Shown here: piece after piece, positions 33,695 to 44,892 of the stretch
How positions within the stretch are numbered: the stretch's first letter is position 1
Layout: each line of letters begins with the position of its first letter
Assembly: GCF_032118995.1 (NCBI RefSeq)
Contig: NC_092661.1
Coordinates: forward strand, 16,959,506-17,023,505
Length of the DNA: 64,000 nucleotides
Direction of reading: 5' to 3'
From: Asterias amurensis
Lineage: Eukaryota; Echinodermata; Asteroidea; Forcipulatida; Asteriidae
The notes under the pieces: generated by a model
Databases searched by the model: none
Seen by the model: only the letters and a program-made list of their open reading frames with translations
Told to the model about the DNA's origin: nothing
Program-made: the position numbers and the translations under genes

Positions 33695-34112
33695 ATTGGA
33701 TCATGTGACCCAGCAACGAACTTCGGTGAAAATTTACCCTTATATGTTTTCTCCACAATATCAACAATTTTGAGATATAATATTTTTGGCTTGCTTTCAA
33801 GCACCAATCAAAGTTGTCCTACTTCTCTTTTCCTGTGCAAAGTACATGTACATTTGATACATGTCCGTACGTATGTATGTCATGATTTTGCTTGGGGACC
33901 ATAATTATAGCCTTGCTTGATATACATGCGTATGAACAGGTATGTATATGTACATGTACTTTGCATAGGAATAGGAAAGTAGGGCAACTTTGAGTGGAGC
34001 CTGAAGGCAAGTCAAAACTATTGTAATTCTAATTTTTCTATATTGTGGAGAAAACGTATAAGGGTAAATTTTCACCGAAGTTCGTCGCCGGGTCACGTGA
34101 TCCACAAGGTCA
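33695..34112. mobile_element. Block A-specific imperfect palindrome
   Basis: ACTTCGGTGAAAATTTACCC near 33720 is matched by GGGTAAATTTTCACCGAAGT near 34063, and GGATCATGTGACCC by GGGTCACGTGATCC outside that. The inner part carries another inverted pair (ACTTCTCTTTTCCTGTGCAA versus TTGCATAGGAATAGGAAAGT). It is probably a fold-back element about 410 bp long. No similar sequence lies in block B. Confidence 0.7.
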
Positions 34113-34607
34113 AATTCAAGGTAGAGGTCAAAAGGTTATCATACCTATGCATGTTCCTACAAAAAAGAAGAAGACATATTTGGAAAGCTTACACAATTTC
34201 CTTTCCAAAGACACCAATTTCAACCAATTTGACCCAAAGGTTACCGATTTATGGTCGTTTGAATGTCAGAGGTCAGGCGCATTTCGACCGAAATCAACAA
34301 GAAAGAGCATGTCGTAGCGCGAAAACCGTTTATCGGATGGAGCTGAAATTTGAAATTTGAGCTTGTTGAGCCACGATTACCCCATAAACTAAAATTGAGC
34401 AAATTTGAAGAGGGTAGGGTTTAACCCATTGGGTGATTTGACACGGAATGACCCATTAACAATCCTCTACTAGACCCGATCCCCTTCATTATAGTGTAGT
34501 CACCAATGAGGTTGAGTTATACAGGTCATCATTATCCGATGCAGTTTGAAGTCACTTGACATTTCCACACATTAATAACATTCATTGTACACACCCACTT
34601 AAACACA

Positions 34608-34793
34608 GGGCCCAACTTCATAGAGCTGCTTAAGCACAAAAAGCTGCTAAGCACAAAATAATTATGCTTACCGGAATACGGTTACCAGCCAAAACACCAT
34701 GTCACATGTACAGGTTTTGACTGGTATCCTGCTCATTTCTGTTAAGCAGAAAAGTGTTAAGCAATACTTTCTGCTTAAGCAGCTCTGTTATGC
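34608..34793. mobile_element. MITE, 'CCCAACTTCATAGAGCTGC' variant
   Basis: GGGCCCAACTTCATAGAGCT at the left and CTTAAGCAGCTCTGTTATG at the right, with the last bases of the right terminus lost. It is shared with block B (49221-49405), so it is older than the duplication. Confidence 0.75.
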
Positions 34794-35296
34794 ATTTGTA
34801 CACGACGAACCTTGAATGTTAGTTATAGACAAGGTCTGCAGCCAACATAATGTAATATACCTTTATCTAACTGTATTATACATGTACAAAGTCTTCCTAG
34901 CATCACTAAGGAATTACTTTGGGACCAACTCACACAAATTGAATTACACTAAGATTAAAGTGCCTTCCATTGAGGCGAAACTCTTTCATCGGTGATTTGT
35001 TTGGAGGTGGCCGTGGTTTCTATGGGTTGCAGAAAGCTAGCAATCTAATTTAACAACCCACTCGAACGGCATTCAAATTCACATCAGCTTTCTTTTCACA
35101 GACATCTGGGATAATCTACCAAGTTAAAGACCTTCAAAAGTGCATGCATCAAGAAAAATTGAATGAAGGTTTCCACCAAAGACGTGAAATCACTTTCAAA
35201 TGCCTGGATGTGAGATAGGCTGCTGTGTTTCTGACGAAAATGCCAGATAAAACGTATACTTATTCACAGTATCGGTGAGGCGCGTTTAAGTAATTC

Positions 35297-35683
35297 TTAA
35301 AGGCAGTGGACACTATTGGTAATTACTCAAAATAATTATCAGCATAAAACCTCACTTGGCAATGAGTAATGGGGAGAGGTTGATAGTATAAAGCATTGTG
35401 AGAAACGGCTCCATCTGAAGTGCCATAGTTTTCTAGAAATCAGTAATTTTCCACGAATTTGATTTCGAGAACTCAAGTTTAGAACTTGAGGTCTCGAAAT
35501 CAACCATCAGAAAGCACACAAATTCGTGTGACGAAGGTTGTTTTTTCTTTCATTATTATCTCGCAACTTCTACAACCGATTGAGCTCAAATTTTCACAGG
35601 TTTGTTATTTTATGCTTATGTTGAGATACACCAACTGTGAAGGCTAGTATTTGAGAATTACCAATAGTGTCCACAGCCTTTAA
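35297..35683. mobile_element. MITE, 'GGCAGTGGACAC' family, complete in block A
   Basis: Ends TTAAAGGCAGTGGACACTAT and AGTGTCCACAGCCTTTAA. In block B only its left half survives, fused to the right half of the copy that in block A lies at about 36690-36870. Confidence 0.88.
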
Positions 35684-35777
35684 CACATGTACTTTTTTAA
35701 GGCAACCAATGTATTGCACTGCATGGACAAGGAACTATTTTCCACAAGCGAAAGTAGTCCCATGTGATTTCGTGCCC

Positions 35778-36026
35778 AGGCCCAATTTCATAGAGCTGCT
35801 TAGCACAAAAATTTGCTCAGCATGAAATTTCTTCCAGTGGTAAAAAACAGGATTATCAACCAAATTTCCATTTGGTGTATATTGCTTGTTACAGGTATTC
35901 GCTGTTGGATGTTTGCTTATCCTGAAAATCACGTGGAAATTTGGTTGGTAATCCTGTTTTTATCAAGGCAAAAAAAGTCATGCTAAGCAAATTTGTGTGC
36001 TTAGCAGCTCTATGAAATTGGGCCCT
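35778..36026. mobile_element. MITE, 'CCCAATTTCATAGAGCTGC' family
   Basis: Ends GGCCCAATTTCATAGAGCTG and AGCTCTATGAAATTGGGCCC. It lies in the 1.3-kb stretch of block A that is missing from block B. Confidence 0.85.
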
Positions 36027-36204
36027 GGTAGTTTATAAGCAGTACATTTTTTTTTGTAGAACTGCGAAGTCTCCCGAATTCTGAAAAAAACAAACTCTGT
36101 GGCAGAAGAATAAATAGCAAGACACGTTCTTAAGAACATAATCTACACATCGAGTAGATTATGCATAATGGTGTTACCACCGCTAACTAAATATTGATAC
36201 CTCT

Positions 36205-36400
36205 ATGCAAATCCCACGAGCACTTTATTTTATTGTCACAAGAAAATTGTGTGGAAAATTGACATGTGAAATGCAATGTACACGTTTCGTAGTTACTCAT
36301 CCGCATCCCACGAGCACTTTATTTTATTGTCACAAGAAAATTGTGTGGAAAACTGACATGCGAAATGCAATGTACACGTTTCGTAATTACTCATCCGCAT
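36205..36400. repeat. Two-copy tandem duplication, 94 bp unit
   Basis: ATCCCACGAGCACTTTATTT starts at 36211 and again at 36305, with only a few differences between the units. It is absent from block B together with its surroundings. Confidence 0.85.
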
Positions 36401-36689
36401 AACAACTGTGACCCTTGGAATAAGTACGGGCATGAAACGGCAAGTCTGATCATATAGTAGCTCTTTAGTTTTATTGAGATCTGTAAACGGTGAATCTGTT
36501 GGGTGAAGACACGCAAAGACGTCAGTTAAGGTCTTCGGCCCAAAACAGAATGCTCTTGAACCGGAAAGCAGCCCGCAGAGGGCGCTAGCCATGCAAGTAA
36601 AGCAAATGATTACGTAACATAAAAATAAACGTGGGGGGGGTCGCATCGTACCCGTGACACAACTTTTGTAACGAGCAACCGGAGATCGA

Positions 36690-36870
36690 GCTGGTGTAAC
36701 ACATTGTGAGGAGAAACGGCTCCCTCTGAAGTAACGGTAGTTTTTTTGGAGCAAGAGGTAATTTCTTACAAAAATATTAAAAGACCTCAGCTCGAGCTTT
36801 TTATTTCTATCTGAAAGCACACAAATTTGTACATTTTCTTGCAACTTCGATGACCAATTAAGCCTAAACT
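36690..36870. mobile_element. MITE fragment, 'GGCAGTGGACAC' family, block A
   Basis: It contains the family's ACATTGTGAGGAGAAACGGC block and CAACTTCGATGACCAATTAA block, but both termini are missing. Its right part is what follows the breakpoint of the hybrid copy in block B. Confidence 0.7.
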
Positions 36871-36889
36871 TTCACACTTTTAAGACGAA

Positions 36890-37340
36890 ACCGTATTCGT
36901 AAAAATATAAAAAAAAAATTCACCTCTAATAGTCTGCTTGTGTATAGAGCGCCCTCTACGTGGTGGATCACAAAATCGTGAAATAAAAGAACGTCTTGCA
37001 CCAAGACTTTTCCTATTCGTAAAAAAAAAAATTCACCTCTAATAGTCTGCTTGTGTATAGAGCGCCCTCTACGTGGTGGATCACAAAATCGTGAAATAAA
37101 ATAACGTCTTGCACCAACACTGTTTTCCTATTCGTAAAAAAAAAAAATTCACCTCTAATAGTCTGCTTGTGTATAGAGCGCCCTCTACGTGGTGGATCAC
37201 AAAATCGTGAAATAAAAGAACGTCTTGCACCAACACTGTTTTCCTATTCGTAAAAAAAAAAAAATCACCTCTAATAGTCTGCTTGTGTATAGAGCGCCCT
37301 CTACGTGGTGGATCACAAAATCGTGAAATAAAAGAACGTC
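36890..37340. repeat. 115-bp tandem repeat, four units in block A
   Basis: Each unit has CACCTCTAATAGTCTGCTTG (starts 36921, 37034, 37150, 37266), GAGCGCCCTCTACGTGGTGG and an A-run of variable length. Block B has a single unit (about 50200-50310). Confidence 0.93.
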
Positions 37341-37642
37341 TTGCACCAAGACTGTTTTCCTACTGCCTCTATAACACCTTGCACTGTTTTAGCAAATAAC
37401 ACGAGTACAAAGTTTAGCATTCTGATTGTCATAAGCGATATGAATATATTTTTTCTAAATATTCTACATGTTGATACTATCTATAAAACTTTCTTCTTCA
37501 TTAATAATAAAAACTGTCGATAAAAAACTTCCCATCATACTCTAAAAAATATTGGCCAACTTTGCCTGATGTGCATCACTGAAAAGCATTTTCTAGAAGT
37601 ATATACAAATAAAAGAAACTGCACAAACAATCAGCTTTCTCC

Positions 37643-37750
37643 AAAAGACGATCAGAGCATACTGATCGAAACGTAGAAAGAACCGGGTTCTTTTCAGAAC
37701 CACCCCAACTCATTTAGAGATAGTCACTACATTGTGTTACCGCTAACCCT
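37643..37750 (+). repeat. Hairpin plus CGAAACGT module
   Basis: CGATCAG and CTGATCG pair around a 6-bp loop and are followed by AAACGT, then GAACCGGGTTCTTTTCAGAA. The same module is at 50597-50700 in block B and, diverged, at about 10500-10600. Related text lies near 54020-54120. It may be part of a Penelope-like or LINE 3' end. Confidence 0.5.
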
Positions 37751-38904
37751 TCCATATCGTATTTCTACCATGCAAAGTTTCAAATCCTACAAACAATTTA
37801 GGTGTACGATCTGCCAGACTCATGGCTGTTTTTTTAAGTTCGTGGTTGTTGTTAGAATAATTATGTTCTTATGATGGCCCTTTATCAAGGGACGTATCAA
37901 AATGCTCAGTATTTTGTCATGCAAGGTATGTGGAGCTACCTTTTCAAGTATTAGCTATTCCTTTTTATAACACCCCTTACAAATATGCTGCCTGTTCATT
38001 GGTTTAGAGCGCGTCACATGATATGTCTTATTTTTACTAGACGGCGGCCGTGTGATAATGCATCGTTTGCCGTGTGACAGTCCGACCACTATCACACGGC
38101 GTGCAGTACCCAGACGTCTTTTTACCCACCTCGAACCCAATCAGTTGTGCATGTGTGTATCTGAAACGCGCGTACGAACGTTACGTGTACTCCCACTGTG
38201 ATCCCCTCGGGAAAATAGAACGGTCCGGGGTTCGAACCTCGGGAGTCGTAGTTTTAACCATAGCAATCGAAGCCGTCAATGTTTGTATAAAAGCACCGTG
38301 TGATAGTTTACAAGGTGCTTTAGCGCAATATGCTACCAATCAAACCAGGAATACCGGGGCAAACTACTTCTCTTTTCGATAAGTGTTGCAGTGCACTGGA
38401 TTATTTTACGTGCGTTACACAACACACGGGACCAACCAACGGACGAAGCATTGTTAAGTGTCTTGCTTTGGAGGACACACGGGGGTCACAATTGGACTCT
38501 TAAGCCCTTGAACACAGTCTCTGCTGATCAGGAACACCAGAGCTCGAGTCCTGTGCGGCCACGACATGCCACAACGCCCGTCGTTTTGCGATCGTCACCC
38601 TTTGTGATAGTTCCGTCTTTATTTTGTTCTAGAGTCAACCAACTTTAAATCACTTTTGTTTCTACATAGCCTACCTACAATGCCAGTGAATGCTATAGTT
38701 GAAGTTACTTTCAGGCAAATTGTCAAGTGGACAATGTGCGCCGGGCAGATTGCGAGTCACGCACGCAGCGTCCCAGGAAGGGAGTTTATGGCCAGCACTA
38801 TATAATCGTCTCATTCAGTGCAACTTATTTCACCCGTCATAATATTATAGGTCAAAACGTTCGCTTATAGGTACCGTCGGTATTTAGTTAAGAATAAATG
38901 CATG

Positions 38905-39785
38905 ACTCGATTATCTCACCGCGACAGACCATTAACGACTTGTCCACAAGTCTAGGTAGGTCTATGAATAAAAAAGACACAACAAGGGTAAATGATAGAA
39001 GTCAACCAGAGACGACATCAGATGCTGCTTTACATAAATAAACAACAGTTCGAGTGCTCAAAAGTTTTCGTCGAAAAAAATATTCATGTCTTTACTATTA
39101 TGTAAGTATACACGGTCTTATCGTCAAATTTTATATAATATCTTAAAAGCCTGATTTTTATTTATTTTTTAAATAAAATATACAAAGAACATTTCTAACA
39201 GACTAAACGGCTCACTATCATCAAGGGCGGATTGAGGGGGGCCTTGGACGGTCAATCAACGCTCTGCCTTCCGACGCGACTCACGTTATTGGCACCTTGA
39301 CGGCACAAATTCCGGTCGGTTTGACGTTGAAATTGCCTCTTTAGACCAGTATCCTGGTCAAGACCCACAATGTTTTACAGTGATGTAAAACACACAATGA
39401 AGCACTGACCCAACTTGTGCTTGTAATTTTTGCCAAAATACACGGTAAATTTAAACGTCGCGTTGCCATTTCACACGAATATGAAAATCCTCGAAACATG
39501 GCCCAATTTCATAAAGCCTGTAAGCGTAAAAGAATTGCTTAAATGAAATTTCTTTCTTGATAAAAACAGGATTACCAACAAAATTTCCTTTTGTTACACA
39601 TTGCTTGTTACTGGTATTCAGCTGTTGCTTGCTTGTCCTAAAAATCACGTAGAAATTTGGTTTGTAATCCTGTTTTTATCAAGGAAGACATTTCGTTCTT
39701 AGCAAATGTTTGTGCTTACAGGCTTCATGAAATTGGGCCCAGGTATTCGACAATTTCAATTAATGTTTAAGGAAAATGAACATTT
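38905..39785. other. Spacer between the two duplicated blocks
   Basis: There is no gene. It begins with an orphan terminus of the AGACTTGTGGACAAGTCG MITE (38920-38953) only 16 bp past the edge of block A, and contains a 'GGCCCAATTTCAT' MITE variant at 39499-39741 whose ends read GGCCCAATTTCATAAAGCC and GGCTTCATGAAATTGGGCCC. The rest is AT-rich. Confidence 0.7.
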
Positions 39786-40308
39786 TGCGTCATGCAATTT
39801 AAACAGACAACCATTACATTTGGAACTCACTGCACTCAAAATGTATAGTTCGCAGAAATATCTAAAGATGTGCATCTAAATTGAATGCCGATTTCGCACG
39901 GCGAAAAAAGACCGACTGTAAAGTTTAATACTGATCAATGCAATACATGTAAGACCGAATACATCAAAATGTCACGTTGTTAGCTTTAGTTGTAGGATTA
40001 AGGACTTACATTAGAGTGGTTTCAATATTAGTTTATTTTTTATTTTATGTTCTACTTTTTTGTGCTACAACAATGCAGCTACAGCATTGCTTATTTTTTA
40101 ATGCAGCCATGGCATTGAAAACGACTGGTCGCTTCCAAATAAACAGGATGTTTTTATCAGAATTGTATGCCATGAAAGTGCACTGTGAACGACTATTGTT
40201 TACCACAAGAGAAATCTCAAGTTGAGAAAAGTATAATAAAAGGTATAATCAATAATTCACATTCCACACGTATGATGAAAACAAGAGCAGTGTGTGACTT
40301 CTGTGTCT

Positions 40309-40831
40309 TTAAAGGGACACACCGGCCGAATTGGGCTTTTTGGGCTACAATATATGACTTCAACGGTCTTCCAGGAATGAAGAAGAACAGTCCTTAAAAA
40401 AATCATCAAATTTAGCCGTTTTTGAGCATTTTAAGACAAAAACGCAGGTCGCGTGATTGTTCTAACCAAAAAGTGGTACAAACAATCACGTGACCTTCCG
40501 GGCTAGTTTTACTTTCAGCCGTCTAAAAGTAACTTACTTAACCAAATTTAAATATTTTTTTACAAAATTATTCACGAATAATTGACGAAAAAGATCATGT
40601 ATTCAAATTATCGCTACAAAATGTAAATAATGGTGAAAAATCTAACGTAAGATTCACATTCAAAGAGTCCGTGTAACGGAAGCTTGTTATATGGCCGTTG
40701 TTTTTTTCCCCCCATTTTTCGCTAAATACGTGACATTTTGATGATTTTTTTTACAGCAATCATCTATAAAAACATTATTTATGATTCTACACCCCTAAAC
40801 TGCGTAAACGGTGAGCCGGTGTGTCCCTTAA
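40309..40831. mobile_element. MITE, AGGGACACACCGGCC family, block B only
   Basis: TTTAAAGGGACACACCGGCC at the left and GAGCCGGTGTGTCCCTTAAA at the right. Block A reads straight through at about 30080 (GGGTCTTCAAGTCG). TTAA flanks both ends here, but the corresponding block A site is TTCA, so the target duplication is suggestive and not proven. Confidence 0.85.
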
Positions 40832-41656
40832 AGTCCATTCGAACCGTGAAAGGTTGTGTTCTCAACAAACAACGGCACACGTTAAAAGAGTGTCAAATTC
40901 CGTTTTGAGATGCACTCATTTTCAAGTAGATAGCGTCCTCAAGACAGTGGGGGGAGTGTAATCCTCAAACCTCACGTTCAAATGGTGTAAAATGTCCCTT
41001 CCGTTGAACAATGGGAGCAAAATGAAATGTGCCGTTATTGGACATCAAAACAACGAATGGAGGAATAATAAGTTTATCTGCAGTCAAAATGTCAAATTCA
41101 ATGCAGTTTTTGACTAAGCATCGAAATACGAGAATGAATAAAAGTATATATATATATATATAAATGTTTACTTTACGTTGAAAAGTGAGCGCGAAATATG
41201 AAATGTGACGTCATCGGACATCACAAAAACAATGGATCTTTACATTTCAATGGTCGAATTCAATGCGGGAATAACTAAAACAAACTACGATGCAAGTTAA
41301 AAACTGCCTGCACAAAGCAGGCTGACCAATGTATACTTTGTTTTTATGTTTTTTATGCAAGTTCGCCCCAAACAAGGCTAAAAGTCACTCTTGGTATGGG
41401 GATACAAGTCTTTTCAAACTTAAAAGTTAAAATAACTCACGCTAGAAGAGTCTGTTAGGTGGAACTAAAGTCAGACACACTAGTGGCACATTTACCATGA
41501 AAATATCTGTACAAAAATACAGAGGCTGGCTACAGACGTACCTTTACGTCAATGGACTCTTTTAGATTGAAAAAAAAATTCGCACTGGAAGAGTAGTACA
41601 CCTTTTCACCATTTCAACGTGAGGATAGAGACTTGTTATTTTTCCCACTCTTTCAT

Positions 41657-41963
41657 ATTTCAGGCAGTGGACACTATTGGTAATTACATTGTGAGAAACG
41701 GCTCCCTCTGAAGTAACGTAGTTTTCGAAGAAGTAATTTTACACGAATTTGATTTCAAGACCTCAGATTTAGATTTTGAGGTCTCGAAATCAAGCATCTG
41801 AAAGCACACAACTTCGTGTGACAAGGGTGTTTTTTTCTTCCATTATTTTTTTTATATCGCAACTTCGACGACCAATTGAGCTCAAATGTTCACAGGCTTG
41901 TTATTTTATGCATATGTTGAGATACACCAAGTGAGACAATTATCAAAGGTGTCCAGTGTCTTT
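41657..41963. mobile_element. MITE, 'GGCAGTGGACAC' family, block B only
   Basis: CAGGCAGTGGACACTATTGG to GGTGTCCAGTGTCTTTAA. The empty site in block A is at about 30921-30926. The left terminus lacks the usual AAA, so the copy is slightly truncated or the target is uncertain. Confidence 0.85.
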
Positions 41964-42073
41964 AAGGAATCTGATTGGAAAATGAGTGCATCAAAAAGGT
42001 GAACTTTTACCTTGTAACCCTTCTTAAAATTGGATTTTGTTTTGCTTGCCGCTTCGCTCTGCTGTCGTTGTAC

Positions 42074-42464
42074 TTAAAGGAACACGTTGCCTTGGATCGG
42101 TCGAGTTGGTCTTTGAAAAGCGTTTGTAACCGTTTTTTATAAAATGCATATGGGTAGAAAGATGTTGTAAAAGTAGAATACAATGATCCACACAAACATG
42201 CCTCGAAATTGCGTTGTTTTCCTTTTACCTTGTCGACTAACACGTCGGCCATTTATGGGGGTCAAAATTTTGACTCACATAAATGGCCGACCATGTTAGT
42301 TCGCACAGTAGAAGGAAAACCACGCAATTTCGAGGCAAACTTGTGTGGATCATTGTATTCTACTTTTAAAACATCTTTCCAACCATATGCATTTTATAAA
42401 AAAACGGTTACAAACGCTTTTGTTTTGACCAACTCGTCCGATCCAAGGCAACGTGTTCCTTTAA
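42074..42464. mobile_element. Palindromic TTAA MITE with empty site in block A
   Basis: Left TTAA 42074-42077, element 42078-42460, right TTAA 42461-42464. At the matching place in block A (31035-31038) a single TTAA joins the same flanks, GTAC on the left and CTCATAAGTTAAC on the right. This shows insertion with TTAA duplication, the mark of piggyBac-type transposition. It ends 82 bp from the GPCR copy 2 stop codon. Confidence 0.96.
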
Positions 42465-42545
42465 CTCATAAGTTAACATTTGAAATATTTTAAAAATATA
42501 AATGCGCTCATGGGCTCAAAAGTTACTTCAAGAGTTTCCATGCCA

Positions 42546-43766
42546 CTACTGTTCCATCGGCACGGCGCCACGTCGACACAATTTCCTCAAGACATCCCGA
42601 ATGTCTTTGCGAAATCGTCTGTTCGCCAAGCCGTAAATGAGCGGATTAACTGCGTTGTTGAGAAACAAGAGATTGAACAAATTGTACACAACATCCACTG
42701 TTTCATCATGCGGCCTGCCTGACAGCGCGAAGCTAACATAGATCCAATAGGGGATGTATGTTACTAAGAATATTAGAGTAACAGAGAAGAGCATCCGCGT
42801 TGTCTTGCGTTGAAGGTCGGTGCTGGACGGGCCGGCTGGCTTGCGTGGCCTCATCACCTCGAGTGACTCCTGGCGTGGACCTGGGGTACGGGAGAGCGAT
42901 GGCTGGCCCGATACAACTGCGATTGCGTCTTGGTTGTGATGAACTGAAACTGTTCGTGCAATGCTCGAAGCGGTATCAGGTGCCTGGTCAGTGGCCGTAC
43001 AAGCCACCTCTTGCATCTCGTTTCCATCAGCTGTAGTAGACGGAAGTCCCGTCGGAACCGCCCCAGTCGGTCTCCAGCCGAGGCTATCGCTTACACCCGA
43101 CTGCTCGACTCGTTTACGGGCGAAGCCAACCCGTACGTGGCGTCGAATCATAGCATACACCTTACCATAACAAATCATAACCACAACAACGTCCAGAGAG
43201 TAGAAGACGACCTGTTTAGAGAGTACTACATTGAAAATTCCAGTATTGCCAAGAGCATACAGAAATGCTGGGATGTTTGTGATAGGCGTCAAGCAAAGGA
43301 CGAGTACGACTGCAACGCGAGACCGCTTGTGAGTGAGCAGTCTTTTATTGTGTCGACAGACGCAGTCGTAGCGATCAAACGCTATCAAAGCAGCCAGACC
43401 ATCGGCCACTGTCAGTAAGAGATTGTTGGCGAGGATTATGGCCGTTAAGTAGGCTGTATAGGACGGGTGCGTACCGTCCAACTGCTGTGCAACCAAGACG
43501 GCATCGGGTATGCGCACCAGGCAAGACACGAGATCGGTGACGGCCAGTGCCATGATGAGGACAGCCGTGCTGGTCCGGCGTGGCTTGGTCCAGAAGACCG
43601 CAATGATGAGAACATTACCCGGAACTCCGATCGCGATGATGAGTAGGAACAGGAACAGGACGACTATAGATCGCGGTTGAACGAGTACATGTTCCTCCAT
43701 GTGGGTCACAACATCGATGGACACATTGGTGATGATACTGCTTTCAGTCATGGTGAAATTTGACAT
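42546..43766 (-). CDS. Class A (rhodopsin-like) GPCR, copy 2
   Basis: An intronless paralogue of 31124-32341, 406 aa from the first in-frame ATG. All landmark motifs are kept: GN in TM1, DRY at the end of TM3, a long third loop, YIPYW in TM6 and NPLIY in TM7. It differs at about 13 positions. At the start of TM3 the text AYFAIT reads AYLTAII, a one-codon insertion. Others are scattered, for example Glu to Lys just after TM5 (GKVYAM) and Thr to Arg in the third loop. The frame is open throughout, so both copies look functional. As in copy 1 the TM3/ECL2 disulfide cysteines are absent. Its 3' side has gained a TTAA MITE, and its 5' side has four minisatellite units instead of three, so regulation could have diverged. 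Confidence 0.92.
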   Translation of the reverse strand: MSNFTMTESSIITNVSIDVVTHMEEHVLVQPRSIVVLFLFLLIIAIGVPGNVLIIAVFWTKPRRTSTAVLIMALAVTDLVSCLVRIPDAVLVAQQLDGTHPSYTAYLTAIILANNLLLTVADGLAALIAFDRYDCVCRHNKRLLTHKRSRVAVVLVLCLTPITNIPAFLYALGNTGIFNVVLSKQVVFYSLDVVVVMICYGKVYAMIRRHVRVGFARKRVEQSGVSDSLGWRPTGAVPTGLPSTTADGNEMQEVACTATDQAPDTASSIARTVSVHHNQDAIAVVSGQPSLSRTPGPRQESLEVMRPRKPAGPSSTDLQRKTTRMLFSVTLIFLVTYIPYWIYVSFALSGRPHDETVDVVYNLFNLLFLNNAVNPLIYGLANRRFRKDIRDVLRKLCRRGAVPMEQ

Positions 43767-43841
43767 GTTGGGTGGTGGTGAATACCGAGTATTTAACTGA
43801 CTGGACTCAACTTGCGAAAGAAAACAATACAAAGCAACAAT

Positions 43842-44172
43842 CACGAGGTGAGTTGTTGGGTGTTTTGTGAGTACTGAGTCTCGAACCGATGAGTGACTTG
43901 ACTCAACTTACTGAGAAAGTAGCGATCACGAGGTGAACTGTTGGGTGTTTTGTGAGTACTGAGTCTCGAACCGATGAGTGACTTGACTCAACTTACTGAG
44001 AAAGTAGCGATCACGAGGTGAGCTGTTGGGTGTTTTGGGAGTACTGAGTCTCGAACCGATGAGTGACTTGACTCAACTTACTGAGAAAGTAGCGATCACG
44101 AGGTGAACTGTTGGGTGTTTTGTGAGTACTGAGTCTCGAACTGACGACTCGTCTTGACTCAACCCACTGAAG
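43842..44172. repeat. 85-bp minisatellite, four units, upstream of GPCR copy 2
   Basis: Units start at 43842, 43927, 44012 and 44097, with the same unit as 32417-32660. It lies immediately 5' of the receptor coding region. Confidence 0.9.
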
Positions 44173-44647
44173 GAAACTAGTGTGTTGGTATGTTCTTCAA
44201 AGTAGCGATTGTCATGTGGGTTAAAATGCTCCTCAAGTGATAAGAATAGCTGACACTAAAAGTGCTCCTTAGACGAAAACCTCTCTGCAAGTATAGTCTC
44301 GTCACGGTGAAATAATACGAGGCATTTACAGATGCAGGCGGTTTGAGCAACAGCAAGCCCCAAAGTGATGGGCGTATGTAGTACACGCAATCAACTCTGC
44401 CGCCTGTCCGGTGTAATGTATGTCTGGTTCAGTTATGGGTAGACTTGCCGAGTCGCTCTGTTAAATTGAAACACCTTTTACTGAGACACGATTGGTTAAC
44501 AAAAAGGCAAAAAAACAATACCCATGTCAAATGGTGACGTGTTTAGTAAGCATCTGGACAATTATAGATAGACTTGCCGAGTCGCTCTGTTAAATTGAAG
44601 TACCCTTTCTTGATACACGATTGGGTAAGCGAAGATACAACATATCT

Positions 44648-44891
44648 GGGCCCAATTTCATGGCTCTGCTTACCGTAAGCACAGAATCGGCGCTTACGGA
44701 AGCAGGGAATTCTGTGCTTATGGCAAGCGTATTTCACGGGTTAGCGGCAAATTTTGGCTTCTGCGCGTGCGTACTCAACGTTACTAGGCATTCTACGCTT
44801 ACAAGGCTAGCGCAGAAATTCGGCGCTTGCACGTAAGCGCGTGATCGTAAGCGCGGAATTCGGCGGTAAGCAGAGCCATGAAATTGGGCCC
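44648..44891. mobile_element. MITE, 'GGGCCCAATTTCATGGCTCT' family
   Basis: Orthologous in position to 33365-33608, and therefore older than the duplication. Confidence 0.9.
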
Positions 44892-44892
44892 A

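Larger units (their letters stand above)
29388..38904. repeat. Segmental duplication, block A
   Basis: Direct copy of block B (39786-51864). Similarity begins at TGCGTCATGCAATTTAAACA in both and ends at AAGAATAAATGCATG. Within it 29388-33694 pairs with 39786-45127, and 34462-38904 pairs with 48484-51864. The middle parts do not match. The GPCR coding sequence differs by about 13 residues in 405, and the flanks show small indels, so the event looks recent relative to most repeats. Confidence 0.95.

Noticed and set aside
36293-36844. 183-aa minus-strand open frame in block A
   Set aside because: It runs across a tandem duplication and a MITE fragment, has no recognisable domain, and is destroyed in block B.
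38215-38245. tRNA-like B box (GGTTCGAACC) in block A
   Set aside because: There is no A box or cloverleaf around it, and the motif is changed in block B.
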